64,000 nt of DNA from Nematostella vectensis (Eukaryota > Cnidaria > Anthozoa > Actiniaria > Edwardsiidae). The notes under the pieces were generated by a model. It made no database searches and had not been told where the DNA came from. It worked only from the letters and a program-made list of their open reading frames with translations. The translations under genes and the position numbers were made by a program. Location: positions 6,749,501 through 6,813,500 of the forward strand of contig NC_064043.1 of NCBI RefSeq assembly GCF_932526225.1, written 5' to 3'. This document shows, piece after piece, positions 22,740 to 32,700 of this stretch (position 1 is its first letter; every line of letters begins with the position of its first letter).

Positions 22740-23438
22740 GGGAGCAATTCCGGCCTCACCCCTCCCTCGGGAGTATCATAAGTGACGTGCGTCTCCTAAA
22801 TAGCTCTCTTTTGAATTTTATTTACAGCTGAATGATGATGTATTAAATTACAAAAATCTCAAAAGGTGATGCATGCAATGCAACGCTGACACAAAACTCT
22901 TTTCCGCTTAGTTTTTTTTGGCTCGAATTCCAGCCCATTTTTGTAGGCGCAGTAAATAGATGGATAATAAGACTTTTCCAGATAATTTAAATGTGGCTCT
23001 CGAGAAAACATAAATGAATAAAATGATATTTAGGTAAAACTGGAAAATATTATCTATGTACGTACCCAGGGGCAGCGGTGAGGTGCCAAAAGTGTGTGTG
23101 TGTGTAGGGGGGGATTCGACTTATACTTGTAACGCTCGGTACATTTTAAATCCCGCGTTTATAAAAACACATCCACTCAGAAAAGTGGGGGAGGGAGGAA
23201 CGCCCCCCACCCGGCCCCTCCCCGTCCTCCACTCCTAGGGCATCGAGGTTAGCGTGACGAGGCGCGAGAACGAGGCAGGACAAGTCTTTAGAGGGGGAGG
23301 GGAAGGGGGCGGCAGAGGAGGGAAAGGATGAGTCCCAGAGGATGGACAACGCTTCGTGAGTCAGAGCTTTTTGGCGTTTGCCCCCTCCTTCACCCCTCAT
23401 ATACAATGTACAAAGGATTTCAAAGGGCTCCAAGTAAT
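22740..23438. other. Intergenic region with repeat scraps
   Basis: No supported gene. About 23065-23135 has a GT-repeat and G run following 'ACCCAGGGGCAGCG', which looks like a degraded MITE end. At 23160-23400 there is a GC-rich block with AGGGGGAGGGG runs. Confidence 0.4.
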
Positions 23439-23444
23439 TTTATT
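23439..23444 (-). terminator. Possible polyadenylation signal of the testican-like gene
   Basis: AATAAA on the minus strand, about 200 bases after the predicted stop at 23645. No cleavage-site evidence is available from sequence alone. Confidence 0.35.
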
Positions 23445-23644
23445 GTAAACCCATTTACAAACAACGTTAACGAACTTACTTAATAACAGCAAGAGAAAGA
23501 AAGAAAGTAACAGCAACCTTTAACAATTCTTATATGATCTTGTTGTAAAGATGATGGCTAAATACTCTCTAGAAAATGTAGCTCAATAAAATTTAAAAAT
23601 AGAATTCTAAATATAAAAAGTTTATATCATATATTACTGTTGCT

Positions 23645-26600
23645 TCACAGCTCTTCGGCCTCCCGCTCGTTAACGGTGTTGTCAGCTGAAAAAAGAAGAA
23701 AGCATTTCTGTATATTTAGCAAACACTACTGACAAAGGGACCCAACCAACGTGTGTATGTCATGGAAATAAAGAGTGATGAAATTGATAGTAATTGTAGA
23801 ACTCAAATCGCACTTTGTTCCAACTTATACATTTTACCCTCAATAACTTGAATTTCTTGCTAACTCTCGCTAAAATAACTTCTGTTTCCCTTGTTTTACA
23901 TTTCTCTACCCCCGAAAACCCCAAACTATTTTAAATTCAGGTTATGATGAATCCTCTTCATCTCAGAACGTTATAATTACTTGATTCTAGAGTTTGAGGG
24001 AAAATGTACTTGTTGAATTGAACTGAATATTAAAACAAATAGCAGAGCACAGGCCACCTTGACCTTCATCCCCGCCACGTTGAATCCGCCACTAGATCAA
24101 TTATTTACGGCGATTATTTAGTTACGCATTTAAAGTTAGGTTCTCTCCCCTACTCTCCCCAGCCCCCTAGTAGACGCCCTCCTCCCCTTTTCCTCTCCCC
24201 CTGGATCCGCCCAGTCGTATTGCCCTTCTGGCACGACAGCTAGACTCTCCCCTCCCTCCCCTTGCCCTTCTTCGTCCCCCTCCCCCTGATTCCGCCCCTA
24301 AGTACTAAAGACACTTGGTATTGCCCTACTGGTACGACCCCTAGACTCTCCCCTCCCCTCCCTCACCTTGCCCTCCTTTATCCCCACTCCCCTGGGTCCG
24401 CCCCTGATTACTTACGGCACTTGGTCATTCCCTTCTGGTACGACCCCTCGATTTTGCCGCCATTGCGGTCCACGCACCAGCAGTACTCCTCGTCAAGCTT
24501 TGTGTGGCATTGCGTGGGGTTGTAGAACCCGTCCGAGTCACAGTGCGGGATGAAGTGTCCGGGCAGGGGTACCGGACGGCCACGCTGAAGAAGGGTCGGC
24601 ACACCCTTCAGTCTGGCCAAACATGGGGGCTCTAGAGATAGCAATAGCCAATTATTTAGTTATAAGGGAAGATAAGGTGTATAGCGTTTTCAAGGAAAAA
24701 GTAAACCACAAGAAAAAAAAAGGTGTCAATGATAATGTTGTTCCCTAAGAAACTCGATGCCTGCACACAAAAAAGGATCTCAATGCGCGACGGTCGCATG
24801 ACAGATTAATTTCAATGTCTCAAACTACTGTGACTAAGCGTTTTACGTTTTAAAAATAGGAAAACCGCGTATACTTTTTTCCACCAGTTGGGTAGTAAAC
24901 TTATTTCATTCGGATGGTAACGTTTCTCGTATGTTACCTGGCTAATTTTCATAAACTGTCAAGCTGGCCACGGCACCTCACGTCCTTCTGTAAGTGTATC
25001 GGTAGGTAAAAGCCGTGTAGCCAGCCTTTACAGAAGGGCGAAGGTTGCTATATTGTTTGTTAAGATTGTAAAGATCTGCCGTCCACACCGAATTTGCTAC
25101 CCAAGCTAGAAATATAACAGTGGACAATAACAACGTACCAATTGGGAAGCATTCGCAGAATTCCAAAAGAGAGAATTGTCCATCCTTTGTAGCGTCGCAT
25201 TTTTCGAAGAATTGAGTGATGCAGTTCTCATTTGGGATCTCCTTAACCTCGGCGAGCTCCTCTGGTCCCAGCACGTGATCGCCGTCCTTGTCCAAGAAGT
25301 GGAACATGAAGTTGATTGGCTCACGACATTCCTGATGAGAGTGGCCTGGGTAGAGGCGACATGAGCATATGTTATCGTCACGTGAACATTAAGCCAGCCC
25401 CCAAGTGCGACATCACGTCAACATCAATACACAAAAAATCGCATATGCCAGGCTTTCTCAATTGTCGAATCAATTTCAATTTTCTATGTTGTACCATTTG
25501 CTTTCTCGTATTAGTCCTTAGGTTGTACCAGGGCTTATTTCGTTATCAGCCTTAATGTTGTACCAGTGATTATGTCGTACCAGTGATTATGTCGTACCAG
25601 TCATTATGTCGTACCGGTCGTTATGTCGACCAGTCATTATGCCGTACTGGTCATTATGTCGTACCAGTCATTATGTAGTACCAGTCATTATGTCGTACCG
25701 GTCGTTATGTCGTACCAGTCATTATGACATACCGCATGGGAAAGGCACATGAGCTTCACGGATATCCATTTTAGGGAAGATAGGTTGGTCCACAGGGTGA
25801 CCAGCTTTTCTGGATTCAGTCTTGATATACTCCGCCCGCAGTACATGGAACCAGTCCAGCAGTCGTGCGCCCAACGTTGCATTCTCAAAACGAGTGCAGT
25901 TGTCTGTCAAGGAAGATTGACTAAATTACCCGTATCACCATTACAACTCTGTAATATTTTAACAGAAAAACATGAAAATTCCCACCAGAGTCAACACCAT
26001 AATGGAATGATCAATCCAATGTTTATCACCATCATCATTGTCGTCGTTATGATCATCATCGGTTATCATATCTTATTCAGCAACACCATCGCTCTCATCA
26101 ATGTATATTCGTGATCACCATCGCCACCACCATCACCATCATCGCTATTAACATCACCACCACCACCATCACCATCGCCACCACCATCACCATCATCGCT
26201 ATCAGCATCACCACCACCACCATCACCATCACGACCACCATCACCATCACCATCACCACATTATGCTTGACTTACGGTCGTCAATGATATCCATTCCGTG
26301 CTGCTGAATTACTTGCATCTTCTGTTTATGGAAATCATGCTTGTATTTTTGCCATTGGTTCCACTTCTTCACCTTCTGCGAAACGACCGGTTCCTGTGAA
26401 AGCGAAAAACGATAACTAGGTCAATCGTTATGTATTTGGTTTGAAAATATCCCTTGTAATTTAAAAGACGAACAGCTGCATCAACATCATTCTCGGAAAC
26501 CCGGGGTTTCTTCTGTCGTACCGTTTAGAACAAGATGCGTCACCACGAGAATCCAGCAAGTACTATACAAAAACCTTACTTGTTTTACAAATGATGGGGG

Positions 26601-26945
26601 CCCTGTGTAATTCGAACGTTGCCTTGCAACTATCCATACCCTAATATCATCCGTAACCAAGAGATCATGGTCTCTTGACGTACCCTAATTAAAATTGCAG
26701 TTATATGTAAATCTTAAGCACAATCTATTTGCAATCATTGGCTTCGCGCCCTCCATCAAAGCTCCCATGTTTGATCTCCGTGGTCTAATGAACGATCTAT
26801 TTCTTATGACTCTATATTGCAATGTAAAGACACAACAATAAAATGAAATAGGGTACCGCGGGTTTTTCGACCTCTTCTTCCTCCTCGGGTTCCTCGCGCT
26901 GAGCTTTCAACACCGGTCTGTTATGCTGAACCATCTTACTTCCCT
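23645..26945 (-). CDS. SPARC/testican-like calcium-binding matrix protein, 5' partial
   Basis: Six exons on the minus strand: 26945-26857, 26393-26276, 25903-25733, 25345-25139, 24631-24416 and 23685-23645, with in-frame GT/AG joins (279 codons plus stop visible). Order: an acidic segment (EEPEEEEEVEKP), a basic/aromatic stretch (KKWNQWQKYKHDFHKQK), a SPARC extracellular calcium-binding domain with a helical part (LLDWFHVLRAEY) and two EF hands, then one thyroglobulin-1 domain (NPTQC, CWCVDRNGG) and a short tail REAEEL. EF loop 1, DKDGDHVLGPEE, is canonical. EF loop 2, DATKDGQFSLLE, sits between the cysteines NC and CEC, as in SPARC. The EC-then-Tg1 order matches testicans (SPOCK). No Kazal/follistatin module precedes the EC domain in the visible exons. 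Exons encoding the signal peptide must lie beyond 26945, possibly in or past the gap. Confidence 0.78.
24205..24352 (-). repeat. Two decayed copies of the Tg1 exon edge in the next intron
   Basis: The true exon end (plus strand CTTACGGCACTTGGTCATTC, CTTCTGGTACGACCCCT) is echoed at about 24303-24352 (AAAGACACTTGGTATTGCCC, CTACTGGTACGACCCCTAGA) and more weakly at about 24211-24250 (GTCGTATTGCCCTTCTGGCA, CGACAG). Spacing is about 97-108 bases. The copies lie just inside the intron and have lost the splice donor. Confidence 0.65.
25555..25733 (-). repeat. 17-bp tandem repeat starting at a splice donor
   Basis: About 11 units of GGTACGACATAATGACT (minus strand). The first unit is the donor itself (GGTATGTCATAATGACT, exon end 25733), so the array starts exactly at the exon/intron border. 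Several units keep a GGTACG or GGTACT core. Confidence 0.88.
26108..26262. repeat. CAC/CAT trinucleotide array in a testican-like intron
   Basis: Irregular repeats of CACCAT, CATCAC and CACCAC, beginning 13 bases inside the intron that follows the exon ending at 26276. CAT/ATC-rich DNA continues more loosely to about 25990. Confidence 0.85.
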
Positions 26946-27011
26946 CTGAAAATTCAATCATTTACAAAAGGGTCAGTGAGTGGTTGAAACAGGTGTAGCG
27001 AGGGATAATAA

Positions 27012-27709
27012 AGATGCGAAGGACAGACAGACAGGCAAACGGACAGACAGACGATTAGAAAGGCAAATGGCAACGGTCAAACAGACAAAAAAGCAGACGG
27101 ACAGGCAAACAAGAAGGTGGACAGACGGACAAGCAGTTGGACAGACAGACAAAGAGGCAGATGGATAGACAGACAAAGAGGCAGAAGGATAGACAGACAG
27201 ACAGGCAGACGGATAGACAGACAAAGAGGCAGACGGATAGACAGACAAAGAGCCAGACGGATAGACAGACAAAGAGGCAGAAGGATAGACAGACAAAGAG
27301 GCTGACGGATAGACAGAAAAAAGGCAGAAGGATAGACAGACAAAGAGGCAGACGGATAGACAGACAAAGAGGCAGACGGACAGACAGACAAAGAGGCAGA
27401 CGGATAGACAGACAAAAAGGCAGAAGGATAGACAGACAAAGAGGCAGACTGATTGACAGAAAAAAGGCAGACGGACAGACAGACAAAAAAGGCTGACGGA
27501 TAGACAGACAAGAGGCAGACAGACAGACAAAGCGGCAGACAGATAGACAGACAAAGAGGCAGACGGGTAGACAGTAAAAGAATCATATGGATAGACAGAC
27601 AAAGAGGCAGACGGACAGACAGACAAAAAGGCTGACGGACAGACAGACAAACAGGCAGACGGATAGACAGACAAAGAGGCAAATGGATAGACAGGCAAGA
27701 GGCAGACGG
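27012..27709. repeat. 24-bp minisatellite running into an assembly gap
   Basis: Roughly 29 units of GACAGACAAAGAGGCAGACG plus GATA (24 bases), with variants. It is open in several frames, which gives chance CLSVCLSV-like and DRQTDRQT-like frames of 60-240 codons. It sits upstream of the first visible exon of the testican-like gene. The N run at 27710 is probably a repeat-induced gap. Confidence 0.92.
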
Positions 27710-27909
27710 NNNNNNNNNNNNNNNNNNNNNNNNNNNNNNNNNNNNNNNNNNNNNNNNNNNNNNNNNNNNNNNNNNNNNNNNNNNNNNNNNNNNNNNNNNN
27801 NNNNNNNNNNNNNNNNNNNNNNNNNNNNNNNNNNNNNNNNNNNNNNNNNNNNNNNNNNNNNNNNNNNNNNNNNNNNNNNNNNNNNNNNNNNNNNNNNNNN
27901 NNNNNNNNN
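27710..27909. other. Assembly gap (200 N)
   Basis: Exactly 200 ambiguous bases. It may hide first exons of the testican-like gene (minus) or the MFSD8-like gene (plus). Confidence 1.
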
Positions 27910-28428
27910 TATAAATCCTTATTTAGCTTTATTATAGTATTTACATAGCCTTTACCTTATCATCAGCATCACCATCATCAATATTATATTATTATTATTA
28001 TCATCATTACCCATGAACCACTGCGAGTTACGACACATTGAATCTCCGAGTGCAACCTTTATATTTGGTGTATACAAAAACGATGGACAAACTACAGTTA
28101 CTTATGTAGCATCTGCACTATATGGACGGGCACAGATCTCATGTTGGTTAAAGGAAATGTCTTACATTACAACTAACACACTATTGTTATCTTGTCACTA
28201 AGTTAATTATTACAAAAAAATCGAATAGCCTTTTAAGACCCCATACTTACTAACCATCCCCTAGTTGGGCTTGAATTACCAACTCTGAAGAACCTTGGTC
28301 ACCTCACACATTTAAAAAGCAGGCCCGTACCCAGGGGGTGGGGGTGGGAGGCGAACGCGACCGAAAGTCCACTTTTGGTTCTCAATAGTGCTATTTTTGT
28401 GAGTTCATCGCTTCAATCGTGTTTTAGT

Positions 28429-28458
28429 GAAAGCGTCGGTTGTTGTCATGGTAAATGG
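28429..28458 (+). repeat. Short match to the end of block B'
   Basis: AAAGCGTCGGTTGTTGTCAT followed by GGTAAATGG matches 16460-16488 in 26 of 29 positions. It suggests a third, diverged fragment of the A/B element family here. Confidence 0.45.
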
Positions 28459-29059
28459 CCTTCATGGAAAACGATCAGATCTCGGTACGATCAGATCTCA
28501 TGAATATATGGATACCACAGGTATTCCATTAAATATTTTCTCTGCTTCAATTTTAAGGAATTGTATCAATATGTGGGTTTGCTTCCTTGCCAATTTGTGG
28601 GACTTGACAAAAATGCTTTTAGCGATCCCTTTAAGGTACCGTTTGCACACAGCGTGAATTCATGGCGTGCGGATGTTGGGATCTATTCAACAATAAAATT
28701 AAAAATAGAGCGCTTTTCACGAATTTCTTTTGCAAAAATAAACATTTTGGCGCTTATTTGTTCCCTAGAATTCGGATGCCTTGATGTTGTTGTACCACAC
28801 TCGTCGTGCATTTTTAACAAAGTTTTCAATTATTGTTTTGTATCATTATTTGCTAGTAAAGGAAACCTATCTACAAAGATACTTAAAGAACGTAAACTTT
28901 TGGGAGAAAATGCATTGGATAATTGAATATTGGACTCAGAAATAAAACTGAATGAGTTTTACAATTTTTTTTTGAAAATTAATCGTTTTTGAGAGTACTT
29001 TTTAGCATTGTTATTAGAGCTAAACTTTAACCGAACCTAATAGAGGGCAAACCTGTTTT

Positions 29060-29460
29060 AATAAGTAGTAGGCAGTCTTCGGACAGTCAGTGTCCATGAC
29101 ATCAGCGCGATGAGCGCTAGCCTGGGCATAAAATATGGAGAGACTGGTTTGCCCAACTCCCAGAATCCCCCTCTCGGTCTTGCTGATAGGGTCCAAAGGA
29201 AAGACATAGCCAATACGTTTGGTATCAGGTCGACTGCAGGAGTTGCCAGCGACTGAGGAGACAGGCTGCCTAACGGGGCTCCACTCCGGGTTTTCTGTAG
29301 GGATTTGCTCCCTTAGCCTTTCTCAGAACGGGTATAGCCGCAAGGCAGCGGAGGTTTGGAATCAGGGTTTTCCTTCCCCTAGGTGGACTGCCAACCAAGG
29401 CTAACGAGCTCCACCTACCCAGAAGGGAATATACCGTCCCTTACTCGGTCCCAAGTATAA
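29060..29460. repeat. Unclassified dispersed-repeat-like block
   Basis: GC-richer than its surroundings and sharply bounded: CTCCCAGAATCCCCCTCTCG, TGGTATCAGGTCGACTGCAG and GGTGGACTGCCAACCAAGGC occur in order. It has no coding signal and no clear tRNA-type promoter boxes. The style fits a SINE or a retroelement leader, but the class is not established. Confidence 0.3.
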
Positions 29461-29739
29461 CATTTTGTCTAAAACAGGTGCACCACGAGTAGGTAGTTAT
29501 ACTGGATTTAGGTGACCAGCGCCGTTAGGATTAGTCACCCTATACACCCTCAATATACTGTAATGCAACCAAAAATACAGTTGCAGAAACATAACTAACA
29601 GGGCTTAGGTTGGTTTTCAGCATCTTTAGGTCATTTCTTTTGTTCCCCACCTTCCTACTTTACCCCTTCATGCTATACATCCATTGAATATAATTGAAAA
29701 CATAAACATACTGTATCTTATGTATGTTTTACCCTATAG

Positions 29740-32700
29740 CTGTCATCCTTCCAACCATGTGGCTGTATGCTAGTGAGCGTTTCCAGGCTGAGTCATGGTT
29801 CTATGGCATCATCTTTGCAGCCTTCAGTTTTAGCTCGCTTATAATGAGTCCCCTATTTGGAATGTGGGTGGACTACACCAGGAATACCAAAGCATGCATC
29901 TTGTTTGCTAATCTTTTTGAAATGGGAGGTAGGTACAAGAAATCTTGACTAAGAAATTTTATCTCCTCACAATTGTATATGGGATTGACTGTAGCACCTC
30001 TGGTATTGTGCTAAATTATGGAATAGAATAGGGATAAAAAGTGAAAGATTAATTGTTTCAAATTTACTAAAACGTGTCAAAATTTTGTGCTGATAACAGC
30101 AACTACCATATAAAACTTTTTAGTGCTCTTTTTAGGAGGGCTACAAAGCTAGAAAAATGCTAGAATCAAGAATATATGAAGCACTCCTCAAATTTGGAGA
30201 TTTGAGGATTTGGTTTTGTGGTCAATAATGATTCAAATGATCTGCACACCATTATTTGTAAAAGTTTCATTCAGCTATAGGTAAATAATTTTGAGCTCTT
30301 TATACAGGGAATTTTAGAAATACCACTCATAAGCAGGGCACAATTTTATGCTCATCAGGTAATTTCCTGTATTTCATTGCTTGGTCCAAGTACTGGATTC
30401 TTGGAGGCCGCTTAGTGGCAGGTAAAATACATATTTATCACAATGTTTTTAACAGTTTCCACCTATAAATTTCCACCTATGATGAATATTGCCTGAAGTC
30501 TATTTGAAATTATGTCCCCTTGAATATCTGGTTGCGAGAGATGAGACAGGGAAGGGCCTAAGAGTTCAATACCCCCTTACTGGAAGCCAACAATGAAGTT
30601 ATAGGACATGAATTAGTTTTTATATCGGACAAAATGTCTTGTGAGGAGCCCTTTTGGCTCCCGGTTTCCTCCTTTGAGAAATCCTCGCTAGACCACTGCA
30701 TCCCTGGGCTGACACTAACAGCATTTTCACAAATGTTTTTTATTTTACATAGGAATTGGGGCTGGGGTCAGCTCTGCTATATTCGCACAAATTGCACGAA
30801 CAACCACTGAAGAGGAACGTACAAGTGTTTATTCAATTGCAATGGGACTTAGACAGTTTGGTCTGTTGATAGGTAAGCCATTTAGCACAATATTGTAACA
30901 ATCGCCCATAGAACATAAAAATTTCCTGTTAAAAATGATGGTAATGATAATTATAATAGTATATTTAATAGCCCTTTGCAGCGAAAGCTGGATTACAGAG
31001 CATAAACAATCTAAATACTTACATGTAACAAAATTTTGAAATCTGATAGTGTTTAAAGGCATTTAATGTATAAGGCATGGTCTGAGTCTAGTTGACTTCC
31101 TTCAGTATACTGTCATCATGAGTGTCGTTTATCTATTATTTACTTTCAGGCCCTGGTATGAATGTATTTCTGAAGGAGTGTAATTTTAAACTGGGTCCAT
31201 TCAAAGTCGACCACTACACCTCCCCTGGGGTATGAATCCTTTAAATTCACCTAGTGTAAAATGTGCAGTTATTTCAATGTGTAATTTCCTGCTTTTGTCC
31301 ATATTCACTTCAGTGGCAGCTCTGGAAAGGGTGGGGATATACCCCACCAGTTCATCTATGGTCATACAACTTATATATTAGTGCCCCACCCCCTCCCCCC
31401 ATCCCTTCTGTTCAGTGCCCTTTGGATCTGACCCTACTTTTATGCCCAATGAAAAGTACTGTCACACAAGTTCTGACACACAATTTTTTTAAATAGGTTT
31501 ATTAATCATGCAGTAGTTTTTTTTTTATTTGCAGTGGCCTATACTGTACTAGTCTAGAGTATGGTATATTCCAACATCAACTGTAACCACCACTAAAGCA
31601 CAAGTAGATAAAGATGCAATTTTGCCTTTTTTCATCTAATATGTTTTTCTTTTTCTTTTAGTTATTTATGGCAGCCATTTGGCTTCTTCAAGAGATACTT
31701 ATGATTTTCATGTACTACGACCTCCCGTCTGTCAATCAAAATGACAAGGAACCTGTTTTTACAGAGAAACCACAAATAACAAATGGGTTACATGCTAACA
31801 AAGAAGGGATCACCAATGGTGGACTATCACATCTTCCTGATAACATAGGCAGTATTAATACAGCTGCAAAGGACAATTTGTGTGAAATTTCCTCACTTAA
31901 TAACTCAGACTCTGCCACTGTGCACAAGAGAAGATCTAGTTCAGTGAGCTCTCATATTGTGGATACATGGAGGTTATCGAAAGGTATTTGTTCTTGGCAG
32001 AAAATATTTTTTATTGTTATGTGCATACTGTAGTTTGTCTGAAGTGTATTCATCTAAGGTGATGTTTATTCATAAGGTACTAATGACTCTTCTCATTTTG
32101 AAACTTTGGAAACTTTGTAAAAAAGTTGTTTATATATGTTTTTGGGTTTAAAAGAAATTAAGGGTTGGGTATTTTGGGAATTTGTATATGTCTCCCCTAC
32201 TACTTCTCATGTTTTAGTCAGGTACTTTCCTGAAGCTTATTACAGTACTTTTAATTATCATGGTCATTTGAAATACTACAGATTGGATTTAGAATGTTTA
32301 ATTTATGCTTGGTTCATAACCTTAGTCTTTTCTAACCTTGAAAATTGTGTGTTTAGTATGTAAGTAGTGCCGGTATGTAGTAACTAACCAAGTATTATAA
32401 GCATATTTTGATCTGATATTTGTTTTTCCCTTCAGAGCTCATGAGGGAGGAGATTATAATAATCCTTGCTTCACAGTTTATCATGTTTTTTAATGAAACA
32501 GCATTTGAGGTAGGCTTTTCTAATAAGGTAAAGCATCAAAACTCCATACTGTTGACAGAGCAAAAAAATGGCATCAAATTTTCCAATTCTCAATATATAA
32601 GCTCCAGATTTCGCATACTAGGAATTCCTCTAACCAAAAGCTTAATTCCAAATTTTAAAGAAATTTAGAAGATATGAAATTTAGATATTAGCAAGCAAAG

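Larger units (their letters stand above)
27910..29738. other. Region without supported gene, repeat remnants
   Basis: An ATT/ATC simple repeat lies at about 27960-28010. At about 28320-28386 there is a MITE-type end (CAGGCCCGTACCCAGG followed by G runs and CGAAAGTCCACTTTTGG). An open frame of 121 codons at 28561-28926 has no recognisable domain. The upstream exon of the MFSD8-like gene is expected in or before this region, but I could not find a phase-1 exon encoding a membrane helix. Confidence 0.4.

Noticed and set aside
26973-27937. CLSVCLSV- and DRQTDRQT-like frames, including one running through N
   Set aside because: 24-bp minisatellite; one frame includes unknown bases.
28561-28926. 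121-codon frame as a gene
   Set aside because: No recognised domain or clear splice context, and it sits beside a repeat fragment; kept only as a finding.
29060-29460. tRNA-derived SINE
   Set aside because: I could not find convincing A and B box motifs, so it is left unclassified.
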